From the NCBI GenBank assembly GCA_031290855.1, contig JAISLM010000003.1:1-20730 (forward strand): 20,730 bases of DNA, in the 5' to 3' direction. The notes beneath the pieces were generated by a model. It saw only the letters and a program-made list of their open reading frames with translations. It was not told the DNA's origin and did not search any database. Source of the DNA: Spirochaetaceae bacterium (lineage in GTDB: Bacteria; Spirochaetota; Spirochaetia; Treponematales; Breznakiellaceae). The translations under genes were made by a program, and so were the position numbers. Each line of letters begins with the position of its first letter. Position 1 is the stretch's first letter. This document shows positions 1 through 6,330 of the stretch, one piece after another.

Positions 1-223
1 GCTTTGCATCAGTCTCAAGTTTTACTTTTAACTGGCTTTGATCATCAAACGGACGGTTAAAAGTACAATTGTCTAAATAAATCCTCAATTCATTCCTCTT
101 TTAGGCAAATTTCAAATAACACATATACATTCTAGTTCATTTTTATTTTCTTTACAAGTAAATTTTGAAGATTCTTAACCATTTTCTGATTTTTCTCTAT
201 TTTTAACCGAGTTAGCCCAAATT
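1..223. other. A+T-rich intergenic stretch, no gene seen
   Basis: No reading frame with coding character was found on either strand. The stretch is A+T-rich like the restriction-modification island to its right and may be the tail of a neighbouring gene or cassette outside the window. Confidence 0.5.
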
Positions 224-406
224 TCGCATAACGTTTCGGCTGTTTACGACGTTTTTGTAGCCCGAATAAGGGCTTGCGTAGCAAGACCAGGGCTGCAAAA
301 ATGTGGCGGAGTTTTGGCGTGGGAATGGAGCGTAGCGTAATGACCTAGCCGTTGCGGAGGCCGAGCCGCCTACCGGCGGCGAAGCGTAAACAGTCCTGTT
401 ATGCGA
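224..406 (-). repeat. attC-like long imperfect palindrome
   Basis: The ends are inverted copies of one 9-mer: TCGCATAAC at 224-232 and GTTATGCGA at 398-406. Inside them lies a second inverted pair, CTGTTTACG at 240-248 and CGTAAACAG at 385-393, separated from the outer pair by 7 and 4 nt. This outer box, short spacer, inner box plan is that of integron attC sites (R''/L''...L'/R'); GCATAAC and GTTATGC differ by one base from the RYYYAAC/GTTRRRY cores. The interior folds further: TTTTTGTAGCCC (252-263) pairs with GGGCTGCAAAAA (290-301). At about 183 nt it is longer than most attC sites. It could instead be a treponemal intergenic repeat. No integrase gene is in the window. Confidence 0.5.
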
Positions 407-456
407 TGCTTTTTGTCCTTCTACCCGCGCCTCGCTTTCTCTGTTGCAAGAGCAAT

Positions 457-512
457 AAAAAACCGCGCCGCCGAAGGCGGCTACGAAGCCGCCCGCCAAG
501 GACGGCGGGCGG
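457..512 (-). terminator. Tandem hairpins ending in a T-run, downstream of vsr
   Basis: Read on the minus strand after the vsr stop there is first a 9-bp perfect stem (arms 489-497 and 504-512, 6-nt loop). Next comes a 6-bp G+C stem with a 3-nt loop (467-472 / 476-481). Four bases later there is a run of six T (457-462). The second hairpin plus T-run looks like a Rho-independent terminator for the restriction endonuclease-vsr transcript. Confidence 0.6.
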
Positions 513-536
513 TGCTTATATTTATACAATAATTTT

Positions 537-983
537 TTATTTCACCACTTTATCTTTTATCTTGTTAATTGTTACAATCGTCTTAGTAATACATTTGTTT
601 AAATTTTTTTCTGTTTCGGAAGTCCAAAATCTTAAAATAGTCCAGCCGATATTTTTATAATATTTTTTTACTTTTTTATCGCGCTTAATATTTCGCCTTA
701 TTTTCTTTTGCCAATAATCTGAATATGATGATAAAAGCGCTTCTTGAGATAAAAAATGTTTCTTCTTCCAATCATTTCCATGCCAAAAATCTCCATCGAT
801 AAATATTACAATTTTATATTTTTTTATTGCAATATCCGGAGTTCCAAAAAGGCCTTTGACATTTTTACGGTATCTGATGCCCCACTTCCACAAAGCCTTA
901 CGAAAAAATACCTCCGGCTTAGTATCGGAACTATGTATATGAGACATACATTTATGCCGTTGTTCCGGCGTTAAATTATCCAT
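537..983 (-). CDS. vsr: Very short patch repair (Vsr-type) mismatch endonuclease
   Basis: A 148-aa protein, the usual Vsr length. Vsr enzymes nick beside the T of T:G mismatches that arise when 5-methylcytosine deaminates, protecting sites methylated by a C5-methyltransferase. The N-terminal MSHIHSSDTKPE (13-24), the RKALWKWGIRYR block, GTPDI with the metal-binding Asp50, and FIDGDFWHGNDW (61-72) are family hallmarks. Relative to E. coli Vsr, the His before the Gly is Asp63 and a zinc-ligand Cys is Asp65, so this belongs to a non-zinc variant. The ATG at 983 was chosen because the family begins just before this residue and it clears the upstream stop at 991 by 7 nt. No clear Shine-Dalgarno is visible, so translation is probably coupled to the restriction gene. 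It fits functionally with the divergent C5-methyltransferase. Confidence 0.88.
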   Translation of the reverse strand: MDNLTPEQRHKCMSHIHSSDTKPEVFFRKALWKWGIRYRKNVKGLFGTPDIAIKKYKIVIFIDGDFWHGNDWKKKHFLSQEALLSSYSDYWQKKIRRNIKRDKKVKKYYKNIGWTILRFWTSETEKNLNKCITKTIVTINKIKDKVVK

Positions 984-990
984 AGATGTT

Positions 991-2043
991 TTATTTGTGC
1001 TGTTTATGTCCAAGAGTAAAATACACGGTCTGGTCAAACCGCCGTTCAGGGCTTAATAGTTTTTCCCCGCCGCCTAAAATAATATCCGATAAAATATCTT
1101 TTTTCATAATGGGGTTATATCGGCGGTTTGATTTCATATAATTGCGGGTAATACCGCCGTTCATGGCGAATTCTTTATCTGTCTGATGTTCAAACGCCAT
1201 TTCCGTATAGATTTGATAAATATTCGTTTTGCGCTGCGTACTAATTTCATAGAGTATCCGCGCAAGCCGCGCCGTGCTTCTCGTTGCACGGGTGATATTA
1301 GTTGCTATACCTTGTGCCGATTCTATGAAAAGGCGGCTTAACGCAAAATCGCTCCATACAAAAACATCAAAAGCGTTGTCATCTAAAATTGGGCTTTGGC
1401 CTTTGGTTTTCCAGATTGGCTGCATTAAAAGCGGCTTTTGATATTCGATGAATTCTTTTTCAAATGCATTTAATGCGTTCACCAGCGCAGGTGTTTTGTC
1501 CGCGATTTCATGTTTGTTTGACCAATGCTGAATATCGGCGCATACAGGCTCGAAAATTTCTCGCACGCCCTCAAGCCGTTCCTGTATTGATTGCACAATG
1601 CCCAATGCGGCATATTTTGTAGTAGCGGGCCTGATAACCAATTCACTGCCCCAATTTTCCTCAACATCGTTCGCCGTGCTATGGTCAGGAATGACTGTCA
1701 ATTTAATTTCAAGAGGTGTGATAAAATTGTCTTTAGTGTCTTTTATCACTAAATCAATGCCACCTATGTCTTCGCGGGAAAAAGCCTGATACGGCTCAAA
1801 CTTAGATTCAAAAGAAAAATTCAAGTCCGTGTTTGGAAGTTTTGTTCTGAAAACATCATCAAAGGGAACTTCTGTATTGACGATCTCAAAATCCGGCGAA
1901 AGAGAGATATAAACGGGTTTAATACCTTTGTCCCGCATATAACAGGCAAGGGCTACAGGAAAGGTGCTGTTGAACTGATTTTTACCCCAAAAATCGCTTT
2001 TTGCTCTGTTTGAATGCTCGATGCCATAAAGCGTAGGCTCCAT
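991..2043 (-). CDS. Type II restriction endonuclease, HindVP family
   Basis: A 350-aa protein resembling HindVP, whose known target is GRCGYC. The N-terminus (YGIEHSNRAKSDFWGKNQFN) and the block with GIDLVIKD followed by PLEIKLTVIPDHST are recognisable. Asp97 and Glu112-x-Lys114 form a plausible PD-(D/E)xK metal site, which would cleave double-stranded DNA at unmethylated sites in the cytoplasm. The ATG at 2043 has a GGAG Shine-Dalgarno 8 nt upstream. It is divergent from the C5-methyltransferase, with a 65-bp shared control region, and is followed by vsr 7 nt downstream on the same strand. Composition is A+T-rich compared with the chromosome to the right, consistent with acquisition. The exact target of this protein is inferred from its family. 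Confidence 0.85.
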   Translation of the reverse strand: MEPTLYGIEHSNRAKSDFWGKNQFNSTFPVALACYMRDKGIKPVYISLSPDFEIVNTEVPFDDVFRTKLPNTDLNFSFESKFEPYQAFSREDIGGIDLVIKDTKDNFITPLEIKLTVIPDHSTANDVEENWGSELVIRPATTKYAALGIVQSIQERLEGVREIFEPVCADIQHWSNKHEIADKTPALVNALNAFEKEFIEYQKPLLMQPIWKTKGQSPILDDNAFDVFVWSDFALSRLFIESAQGIATNITRATRSTARLARILYEISTQRKTNIYQIYTEMAFEHQTDKEFAMNGGITRNYMKSNRRYNPIMKKDILSDIILGGGEKLLSPERRFDQTVYFTLGHKQHK

Positions 2044-2060
2044 AAAATTTCTCCGTTTTT

Positions 2061-2080
2061 GGCGTCAACTAGTTGACGCC
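2061..2080. promoter_or_regulatory. Perfect 20-bp palindrome carrying two GRCGYC sites
   Basis: GGCGTCAACTAGTTGACGCC is a perfect palindrome in the divergent gap between the restriction and methyltransferase genes. The left arm contains GGCGTC (2061-2066) and the right arm GACGCC (2075-2080); both match GRCGYC, the HindVP-family target. By eye these are the only GRCGYC sites between 1 and 3320. The right arm overlaps a -35-like TTGACG (2073-2078). It is likely an operator whose methylation state controls the R and M genes; that role is inferred. Confidence 0.7.
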
Positions 2081-2101
2081 TTTCTGAGGGTCTGACATAA
2101 T
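2073..2101 (+). promoter_or_regulatory. Predicted sigma70-type promoter of the methyltransferase gene
   Basis: TTGACG (2073-2078) and CATAAT (2096-2101) each match the consensus at 5 of 6 positions, with a 17-bp spacer. Transcription should begin at about 2108, leaving little or no leader before the ATG at 2109. The only purine-rich stretch nearby (GAGGG at 2086-2090) is too far upstream to serve as a ribosome binding site. Confidence 0.6.
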
Positions 2102-2108
2102 CTTATAT

Positions 2109-3275
2109 ATGTATACCATGAAAGCGGCGCAAGGTGCAATAGACCTATTTTGCGGAGTCGGAGGGCTTTCCTTGGGTTTTGAGCAGGCCGGAATATCTAT
2201 TTTGGCCAGTTTCGATAACTGGGAGCGGGCTTTAGACATTTACAATGCCAATTTTGCCCATAAAGCGGCAAAACTTGACCTTTCCGATGTGTCAGCGGCT
2301 GTAGCGGAGCTTAGAAAATATCCTGCCAATATGATAATCGGAGGCCCCCCATGTCAAGACTTTTCCCATGCGGGAAAACGGACGGAAAAGGAACGCGCCG
2401 AATTAACTAAATGCTTTGCCGAAATAGTTGTTGCCCTGAAACCGTCTATTTTTGTAATGGAAAACGTTGACCGTATTATAAAAAGCAAAGCGTGGGAAAC
2501 TGCGAGAAAAATCCTAAAATCCTGTGGTTACGGTCTTACGGAAAAAGTTTTAGATGCAAGTTATTGCGGTTGTCCGCAAATACGCAAACGATTTTTTTGC
2601 GTTGGACTCTTGGATAAGCCCGACAACGTACTATATTTTTACATAGAAAAAAACATTTCCCAAAAACAAATGTCTGTCCGTGATTATTTTGGAAAAGAAA
2701 TCGATACAACATATTACTACCGCCATCCCCGCAACTATTCGCGGCGGGCCGTTTATTCCATTGATGAGGCGAGCCCTACAATAAGGGGTGTAAACCGCCC
2801 TATTCCCAAAGGCTATCCCGGACATCCCAATGATCCTGTAAGTGTTTCAGAGGCGGTGCGTCCATTAACCACATTGGAACGTTCGCAAATTCAGACTTTT
2901 CCGAAAAATTTTAAGTGGGAGGGCTCAAAAACGGACATTGAACAAATGATAGGCAATGCTGTTCCGGTTAATCTAGCAAAATTCGTAGCGTCGGCAATTA
3001 TTGATTATTGTAAAAACGAAGGGGCAAATATGAATGAAGAATATGCCGATTTTCGAGAATGGTTAAAAAATATAAAAGATTTTACAAAAAATTCTGCCGA
3101 TGATGTTGTTTCACGGGTTAAAAGGGCAAAATCCATTATGGAAATTGACCTTCCTACTGATACCGACACCCTGTTGTTTCATTTTATGGGAAAACCTGCT
3201 TTTAAGGTTTTAACGACGACGGTAAAGTCACAATTAAAACGCGCCATAAAATTATACAAAGAATTTAAACCCTAA
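2109..3275 (+). CDS. DNA (cytosine-5) methyltransferase, partner of the HindVP-like endonuclease
   Basis: A 388-aa C5-cytosine methyltransferase using S-adenosylmethionine. Motif I is AIDLFCGVGGLSLGF (10-24). Motif IV is GGPPCQDFS (78-86) with catalytic Cys82. Motif VI is MENVDR (117-122), motif VIII is CGCPQIRKRFF (153-163) and motif X is GNAVPVNLAKF (282-292). The target-recognition region lies between VIII and X. Residues 305-388 form an extra C-terminal, helix-rich segment beyond the catalytic fold, not expected in a minimal enzyme of about 300 aa; an internal Met at 308 hints that it may once have been separate. The start is ATG at 2109 (possibly leaderless); a second in-frame ATG is at 2118. 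It should protect GRCGYC sites from the divergent endonuclease; specificity is inferred from context. Confidence 0.9.
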   Translation: MYTMKAAQGAIDLFCGVGGLSLGFEQAGISILASFDNWERALDIYNANFAHKAAKLDLSDVSAAVAELRKYPANMIIGGPPCQDFSHAGKRTEKERAELTKCFAEIVVALKPSIFVMENVDRIIKSKAWETARKILKSCGYGLTEKVLDASYCGCPQIRKRFFCVGLLDKPDNVLYFYIEKNISQKQMSVRDYFGKEIDTTYYYRHPRNYSRRAVYSIDEASPTIRGVNRPIPKGYPGHPNDPVSVSEAVRPLTTLERSQIQTFPKNFKWEGSKTDIEQMIGNAVPVNLAKFVASAIIDYCKNEGANMNEEYADFREWLKNIKDFTKNSADDVVSRVKRAKSIMEIDLPTDTDTLLFHFMGKPAFKVLTTTVKSQLKRAIKLYKEFKP

Positions 3276-3300
3276 AATATTAAAACTATTTATTGATTTT

Positions 3301-3322
3301 TGCGCCGCATGGACGCGGCGCA
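3301..3322 (+). terminator. G+C-rich hairpin after the methyltransferase gene
   Basis: TGCGCCGC (3301-3308) pairs perfectly with GCGGCGCA (3315-3322) over a 6-nt loop, 25 nt past the methyltransferase stop. The T-run (3340-3345) is too distant for a textbook Rho-independent terminator, so it is only a plausible transcript end or 3' stabiliser. Confidence 0.4.
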
Positions 3323-3398
3323 CTCCTAAATTTGCGGTTTTTTATTGCGTGATTTCTGACTGGCCGAATACATCAAAGTTGTACGGGGACAAAAAGTG

Positions 3399-3407
3399 TC
3401 GCATAAC
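3399..3407 (-). other. Copy of the attC-like core 9-mer
   Basis: TCGCATAAC here is identical to 224-232, the outer box of the attC-like element. Read on the minus strand it is GTTATGCGA, in the position expected for the upstream recombination core if 233-3407 were one integron cassette. The match alone is short and could be chance. Confidence 0.3.
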
Positions 3408-3445
3408 TCATCATATACGCCCGCACTTACACAATGCAAGCCGCG

Positions 3446-3483
3446 CCGTATGTAACACGCAATAATTTGCGTGTTACATACGG
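3446..3483. repeat. Perfect 17-bp inverted repeat with 4-nt loop
   Basis: The arms 3446-3462 (CCGTATGTAACACGCAA) and 3467-3483 are exact reverse complements separated by TAAT. The stem sits between two convergent genes, at the junction of the A+T-rich island and the G+C-rich chromosome. No T-run follows on either strand, so it may be a bidirectional transcript barrier, a protein-binding site or a transposon-end remnant. The remaining DNA from 3276 to 3582 shows no gene. Confidence 0.6.
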
Positions 3484-3582
3484 AAAACGGTGGTAATGTG
3501 TGAAGAATTTCGTGATACACCCCGCCGAATGCGGCAGGGAAAAATTTATACCCACGTTGGAAGAGGCGATAGAGAGCTGCGG

Positions 3583-4299
3583 CTAGAGCCGCGCCGTTCC
3601 TGTCGCCTCGAAAACTCTTCTGTACACACTGATTATCGCCTCTCCCCTTCCCCGCTCTTCCGGCAGGACGGAACGGGCTAGCTCGGCGTACAGGAGCTTC
3701 GCCTTCTCGTAGTCGGCGGCGGTGTCGACGGTGAGCCGGACGTACGGGGCCTTCCATTTGGGCGGGGCGAGGGGGCGGTGCAGCGCGAAGGCGGCGGGGT
3801 TTTCGTACAGGCAGGGACAGACGTGCTCGCGCTGAAACGGCGTTTCCGCCAAGGAGCCGGCCTGTAACAGGGCCCGCGCCGACACGCTCTCGACGCCGGC
3901 CCCGTAGGGTAGGCCCGCGTAGGCCGCATAGTCCGCGCCGAGCATGGCGGCTTCGTCGTTTATCGCATCCGCCGCGTCGGGGAAGACGAAGGGGTTGTCG
4001 CCTGTGGCGCGGATGATTCTGCAAGAAGGATCCTCGTCAAGGCTGTAGTGCCGGATCGCCTGGCAGTAACGGTCCAGCACGTTATTCTTCGAGCCCGTAA
4101 AGAGGCTGAAAGACGCGGCCTCAGCCAGCGGGGCGAACGCGCTTTCGGAGTCCTCCGGGGAGGCCAGCACACGGAACTCTGCCGGGACGAGCGACAACGC
4201 CTCCATCACGCGGAGCAGGAGCGGCGCGCCGCCGAGCGGGAGCAGGGCTTTGTGCGGGAGGCGGGAGGAGTCGAGCCTCGCCTGCAGGATTATAGCCGT
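3583..4299 (-). CDS. SpsF-like cytidylyltransferase (NTP-transferase fold)
   Basis: About 238 aa resembling CMP-KDO synthetase / spore-coat polysaccharide SpsF-type cytidylyltransferases, which activate sugars for surface polysaccharides. The start AIILQARLDSSRLPHKALLPL is the nucleotide-binding signature of the group, and RATGDNPFVFPDAAD is the metal/sugar motif. The substrate cannot be told. No ATG, GTG or TTG lies at the expected place. A good AGGAAGGG (4314-4307) is followed 7 nt later by ACG (4299), giving a family-like N-terminus. ACG at 4302 and TTG codons farther up (e.g. 4362, 4434) are alternatives, but the TTG starts would overlap the upstream small gene out of frame. It follows the OadG-like gene by 13 nt, so it is co-transcribed with oadB, with no obvious metabolic link. 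Confidence 0.75.
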   Translation of the reverse strand, partial: TAIILQARLDSSRLPHKALLPLGGAPLLLRVMEALSLVPAEFRVLASPEDSESAFAPLAEAASFSLFTGSKNNVLDRYCQAIRHYSLDEDPSCRIIRATGDNPFVFPDAADAINDEAAMLGADYAAYAGLPYGAGVESVSARALLQAGSLAETPFQREHVCPCLYENPAAFALHRPLAPPKWKAPYVRLTVDTAADYEKAKLLYAELARSVLPEERGRGEAIISVYRRVFEATGTARL

Positions 4300-4312
4300 C
4301 GTGCCGCCCTTC

Positions 4313-4450
4313 CTACTTACGCGGCCCGACGATCTTCGCGATGACAGTGAGCACGACGGCAAGGCCGCCGCAAACAATGAAAAGGCCGGCCATCCCCTTC
4401 CACATGATGTCGAGGGACGCGGCCACGTTGCCAAGTACGTATTCGTTCAT
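4313..4450 (-). CDS. 45-aa OadG-like membrane subunit of a Na+-translocating decarboxylase
   Basis: A short gene directly after oadB (14-nt gap) with a strong AGAAGGAGG Shine-Dalgarno about 8 nt before its ATG. The product has one predicted membrane span (about 17-41, GMAGLFIVCGGLAVVLTVIA) and a basic end, GPRK. The pattern LDIMWKGMAGLFIV recalls the conserved 'LMxxGMGxVFxFL' start of oxaloacetate decarboxylase gamma subunits, which are usually about twice as long and have a hydrophilic zinc-binding tail missing here. Position, ribosome binding site and membrane span make it real; the subunit assignment is inferred. It probably anchors or assembles the alpha subunit, which is encoded elsewhere. 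Confidence 0.7.
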   Translation of the reverse strand: MNEYVLGNVAASLDIMWKGMAGLFIVCGGLAVVLTVIAKIVGPRK

Positions 4451-4464
4451 TTGTGGGCCTCCTT

Positions 4465-5604
4465 CTACAAGTGCCGGACGATTAGGCTCAAGACCAGGCC
4501 GCTCGCCGCGACGGACGCTATCTGCCCGGAAACGTTAGCGCTTACCGCGTGCATCAGGAAGATGTTGGTCGGGTCTTCCTTCAGCGCGAGCTTCTGGATC
4601 ACGCGGGACGACATCGGGAACGCGGATATTCCCGCCGCGCCTATCATCGGGTTTATCTTTTTCTTAAGGAACAGGTTGATTAATTTGGTAAAGAGTACGC
4701 CGCCCACCGTGTCGAGGATGAACGCGAAGAGGCCCAGCGCGAGTATCTTCAGCGTATCGAGCGTGAGGAACTCATCCGCCTTCAGCGTGAAGGCTATCGT
4801 TATCCCCAGGAGCAGCGTGATCAGGTTGGAAAGACCCTTCTGCGCCGTTTCGGACAGCGACTCTAGAACTCCGCACTCGCGGATAAGGTTCCCGAACATC
4901 AGGAAGCCTATCAGCGCGACCGCCGACGGGGAGATGAAGCCGACAATGATCGTCACCGTTATCGGGAAGACGATCTTCAGTATCCGGGGTATCTCCGTGC
5001 CGGCCACGATGTCCATCTTTATCATCCGCTCCTTTTTCGTGGTCGTCAGTTTTATCGCGAAGGGCTGGATGATCGGCACGAGGGACATGTACGAATACGC
5101 CGTAACCGCTATCGGGCCCAGGTAGTTCGAGTGGAGTACCTGCGAGACAAGTATCGTCGTCGGCCCGTCCGCCGCGCCTATGATGCCGATAGCCGCCGCA
5201 TCCTTTAGGCTAAAACCGAGGAGGCAGGACAGCGTTATTGTCGCGAAGATGCCGAAATGCGCCGCCGCCCCAAACAGGAAGTAGACGGGCCGCGAGAGGA
5301 GCGGCGAGAAGTCTATCATCGCCCCGATACCGATGAACAGCAGCAGCGGCAGCGCCTCGGACGCGCCGATCCCCTTCTCGAACAGCCACTGGATCACGCC
5401 GTGCGTCTCCCCGATGCCGGGCATCGCCTGGTTCAACACTCCGGATAGCGGCAGGTTGACCAGTACTGCTCCGAAGCCCATCGGCACGAGCAGCGCCGGT
5501 TCGTACTCCTTCGCGATCCCTAAGTATATCAGCGCGAAGCCGATCATAAACATCACAAGCTGTTTCAGGCTCAGCGCAAGAAAGCCGTCAACTAAGAATT
5601 CCAT
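4465..5604 (-). CDS. oadB: Na+-translocating carboxylic-acid decarboxylase, beta subunit
   Basis: A 379-aa polytopic membrane protein of the OadB/MmdB/GcdB family. The beta subunit decarboxylates carboxybiotin and couples this to Na+ export across the inner membrane. The family motif GAADGPTTILVS (143-154), containing the conserved membrane Asp146, and the C-terminal blocks FPMSSRVIQKLALKEDPTN and HAVSANVSGQIASVAA are present. Which acid is used (oxaloacetate, methylmalonyl-CoA or glutaconyl-CoA) cannot be decided without the alpha subunit, which is not in the window. The ATG at 5604 was chosen because it matches the family start; a TTG at 5640 would place the promoter inside the gene. No Shine-Dalgarno precedes it, and TATAAT ends 7 nt upstream, so the mRNA may be leaderless. 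Confidence 0.9.
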   Translation of the reverse strand: MEFLVDGFLALSLKQLVMFMIGFALIYLGIAKEYEPALLVPMGFGAVLVNLPLSGVLNQAMPGIGETHGVIQWLFEKGIGASEALPLLLFIGIGAMIDFSPLLSRPVYFLFGAAAHFGIFATITLSCLLGFSLKDAAAIGIIGAADGPTTILVSQVLHSNYLGPIAVTAYSYMSLVPIIQPFAIKLTTTKKERMIKMDIVAGTEIPRILKIVFPITVTIIVGFISPSAVALIGFLMFGNLIRECGVLESLSETAQKGLSNLITLLLGITIAFTLKADEFLTLDTLKILALGLFAFILDTVGGVLFTKLINLFLKKKINPMIGAAGISAFPMSSRVIQKLALKEDPTNIFLMHAVSANVSGQIASVAASGLVLSLIVRHL

Positions 5605-5611
5605 ACACCCG

Positions 5612-5640
5612 ATTATAGCCGACTCCCGGCCCCCGTACAA
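5612..5640 (-). promoter_or_regulatory. Predicted promoter of the oadB operon
   Basis: On the minus strand TATAAT (5617-5612) is a perfect -10 box, preceded by a 17-bp spacer and TTGTAC (5640-5635), which keeps the TTG of the -35 consensus. The -10 ends 7 nt before the oadB ATG, implying a start of transcription at or next to the start codon. Confidence 0.55.
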
Positions 5641-5656
5641 GTGCGTATGGCTTGCG

Positions 5657-5677
5657 GCTCAACGCAGAGCGTTGAGC
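5657..5677. repeat. Perfect 9-bp hairpin upstream of oadB
   Basis: GCTCAACGC (5657-5665) pairs with GCGTTGAGC (5669-5677) over a 3-nt loop. On the plus strand a short T stretch follows, but no plus-strand gene ends here. Its role is unknown; it may belong to the decayed repeat DNA between argA and oadB. Confidence 0.45.
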
Positions 5678-5790
5678 TTTCGGGGTTTTCTAATAAGGCC
5701 TGCGGCAGTTGCCTTAAGCAAACTCCAAACCCGCCCGCAAGGCCGCCGGAACTCTGCCTCAAGACCTCCCCGTCCCGCGTGTGAGGGTTT

Positions 5791-6283
5791 ATTCGCAAAG
5801 GCTGGTTTAATACCCCGCCGAACCTTCGGTTCGCGCTTGCCCTGAACCTGGCCCGTAATTCGGATTTCAGGGCAGACGTATCCCCTGGGCGGGTTTGGTT
5901 TGGGGAGAAAATGACGGCTGCTACGGTTCTCCGGGCGGATTATGCCGCTTGTCCGGGCGCAGTGGAAGCGGGAAGGGGGTATAGGCGGGAAAACGCATGT
6001 CCGGCGAGGCGTTTCCCGCTGCGGGGACTGAACCCGCCGTCCGGCGGCTCCCCTTCCAGTATACGCGACCAGTACCGGCCGCCCCAAGGCGTCCCGTCCG
6101 TCCATTGTACTGGTTGTACCCCAGGGCAAAGGGCTGCTTCAGCCATTTCGTTATCCCAGGCAGCTCAAACCTGTCCGCCGGCTTGATGTAAAAGGCCGGC
6201 CGGTCGCCGGCAAGACGCAGCCCCGATCTGTGCCGCATGGCGTTCAGGGTGTCCGATTCAGTTTGGAACGGTGCAGCCTGCAT
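5791..6283 (-). pseudogene. Decayed RAYT-like (IS200/REP-transposase-related) copy
   Basis: The minus strand encodes fragments such as LAGDRPAFYIKPADRFELP and KWLKQPFALGYN, then, after a frameshift near 6090, WSRILEGEPPDGGFSPRSGKR. These align with the longer copy at 20087-20686. The N-terminal part (VWYEIS...) is missing, so this is a truncated, frameshifted remnant. DNA similarity to the second copy continues past the coding end: 5791-5814 matches 19744-19767 at 23 of 24 bases. The whole gap 5641-6330 shows no intact gene. The right boundary is approximate, as clear similarity ends near 6230. Confidence 0.65.
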
Positions 6284-6330
6284 TCAAACCTTATGATTTC
6301 ACCAGGCGGGGGTACGGCGCGGGGCGGCTC

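Noticed and set aside
212..660. Two open frames of about 100 codons over the attC-like element
   Set aside because: Their translations are low-complexity products of hairpin DNA and lack ribosome binding sites; the structure is explained by inverted repeats.
3326..4024. Long Arg/Pro-rich open frame, minus strand
   Set aside because: It is a shadow frame of the cytidylyltransferase in G+C-rich DNA; the 3583-4299 frame shows clear family motifs.
4250..5125. 291-codon open frame on the plus strand
   Set aside because: It lies antisense to oadB and the OadG-like gene, which have family motifs and ribosome binding sites; it has no recognisable domain.
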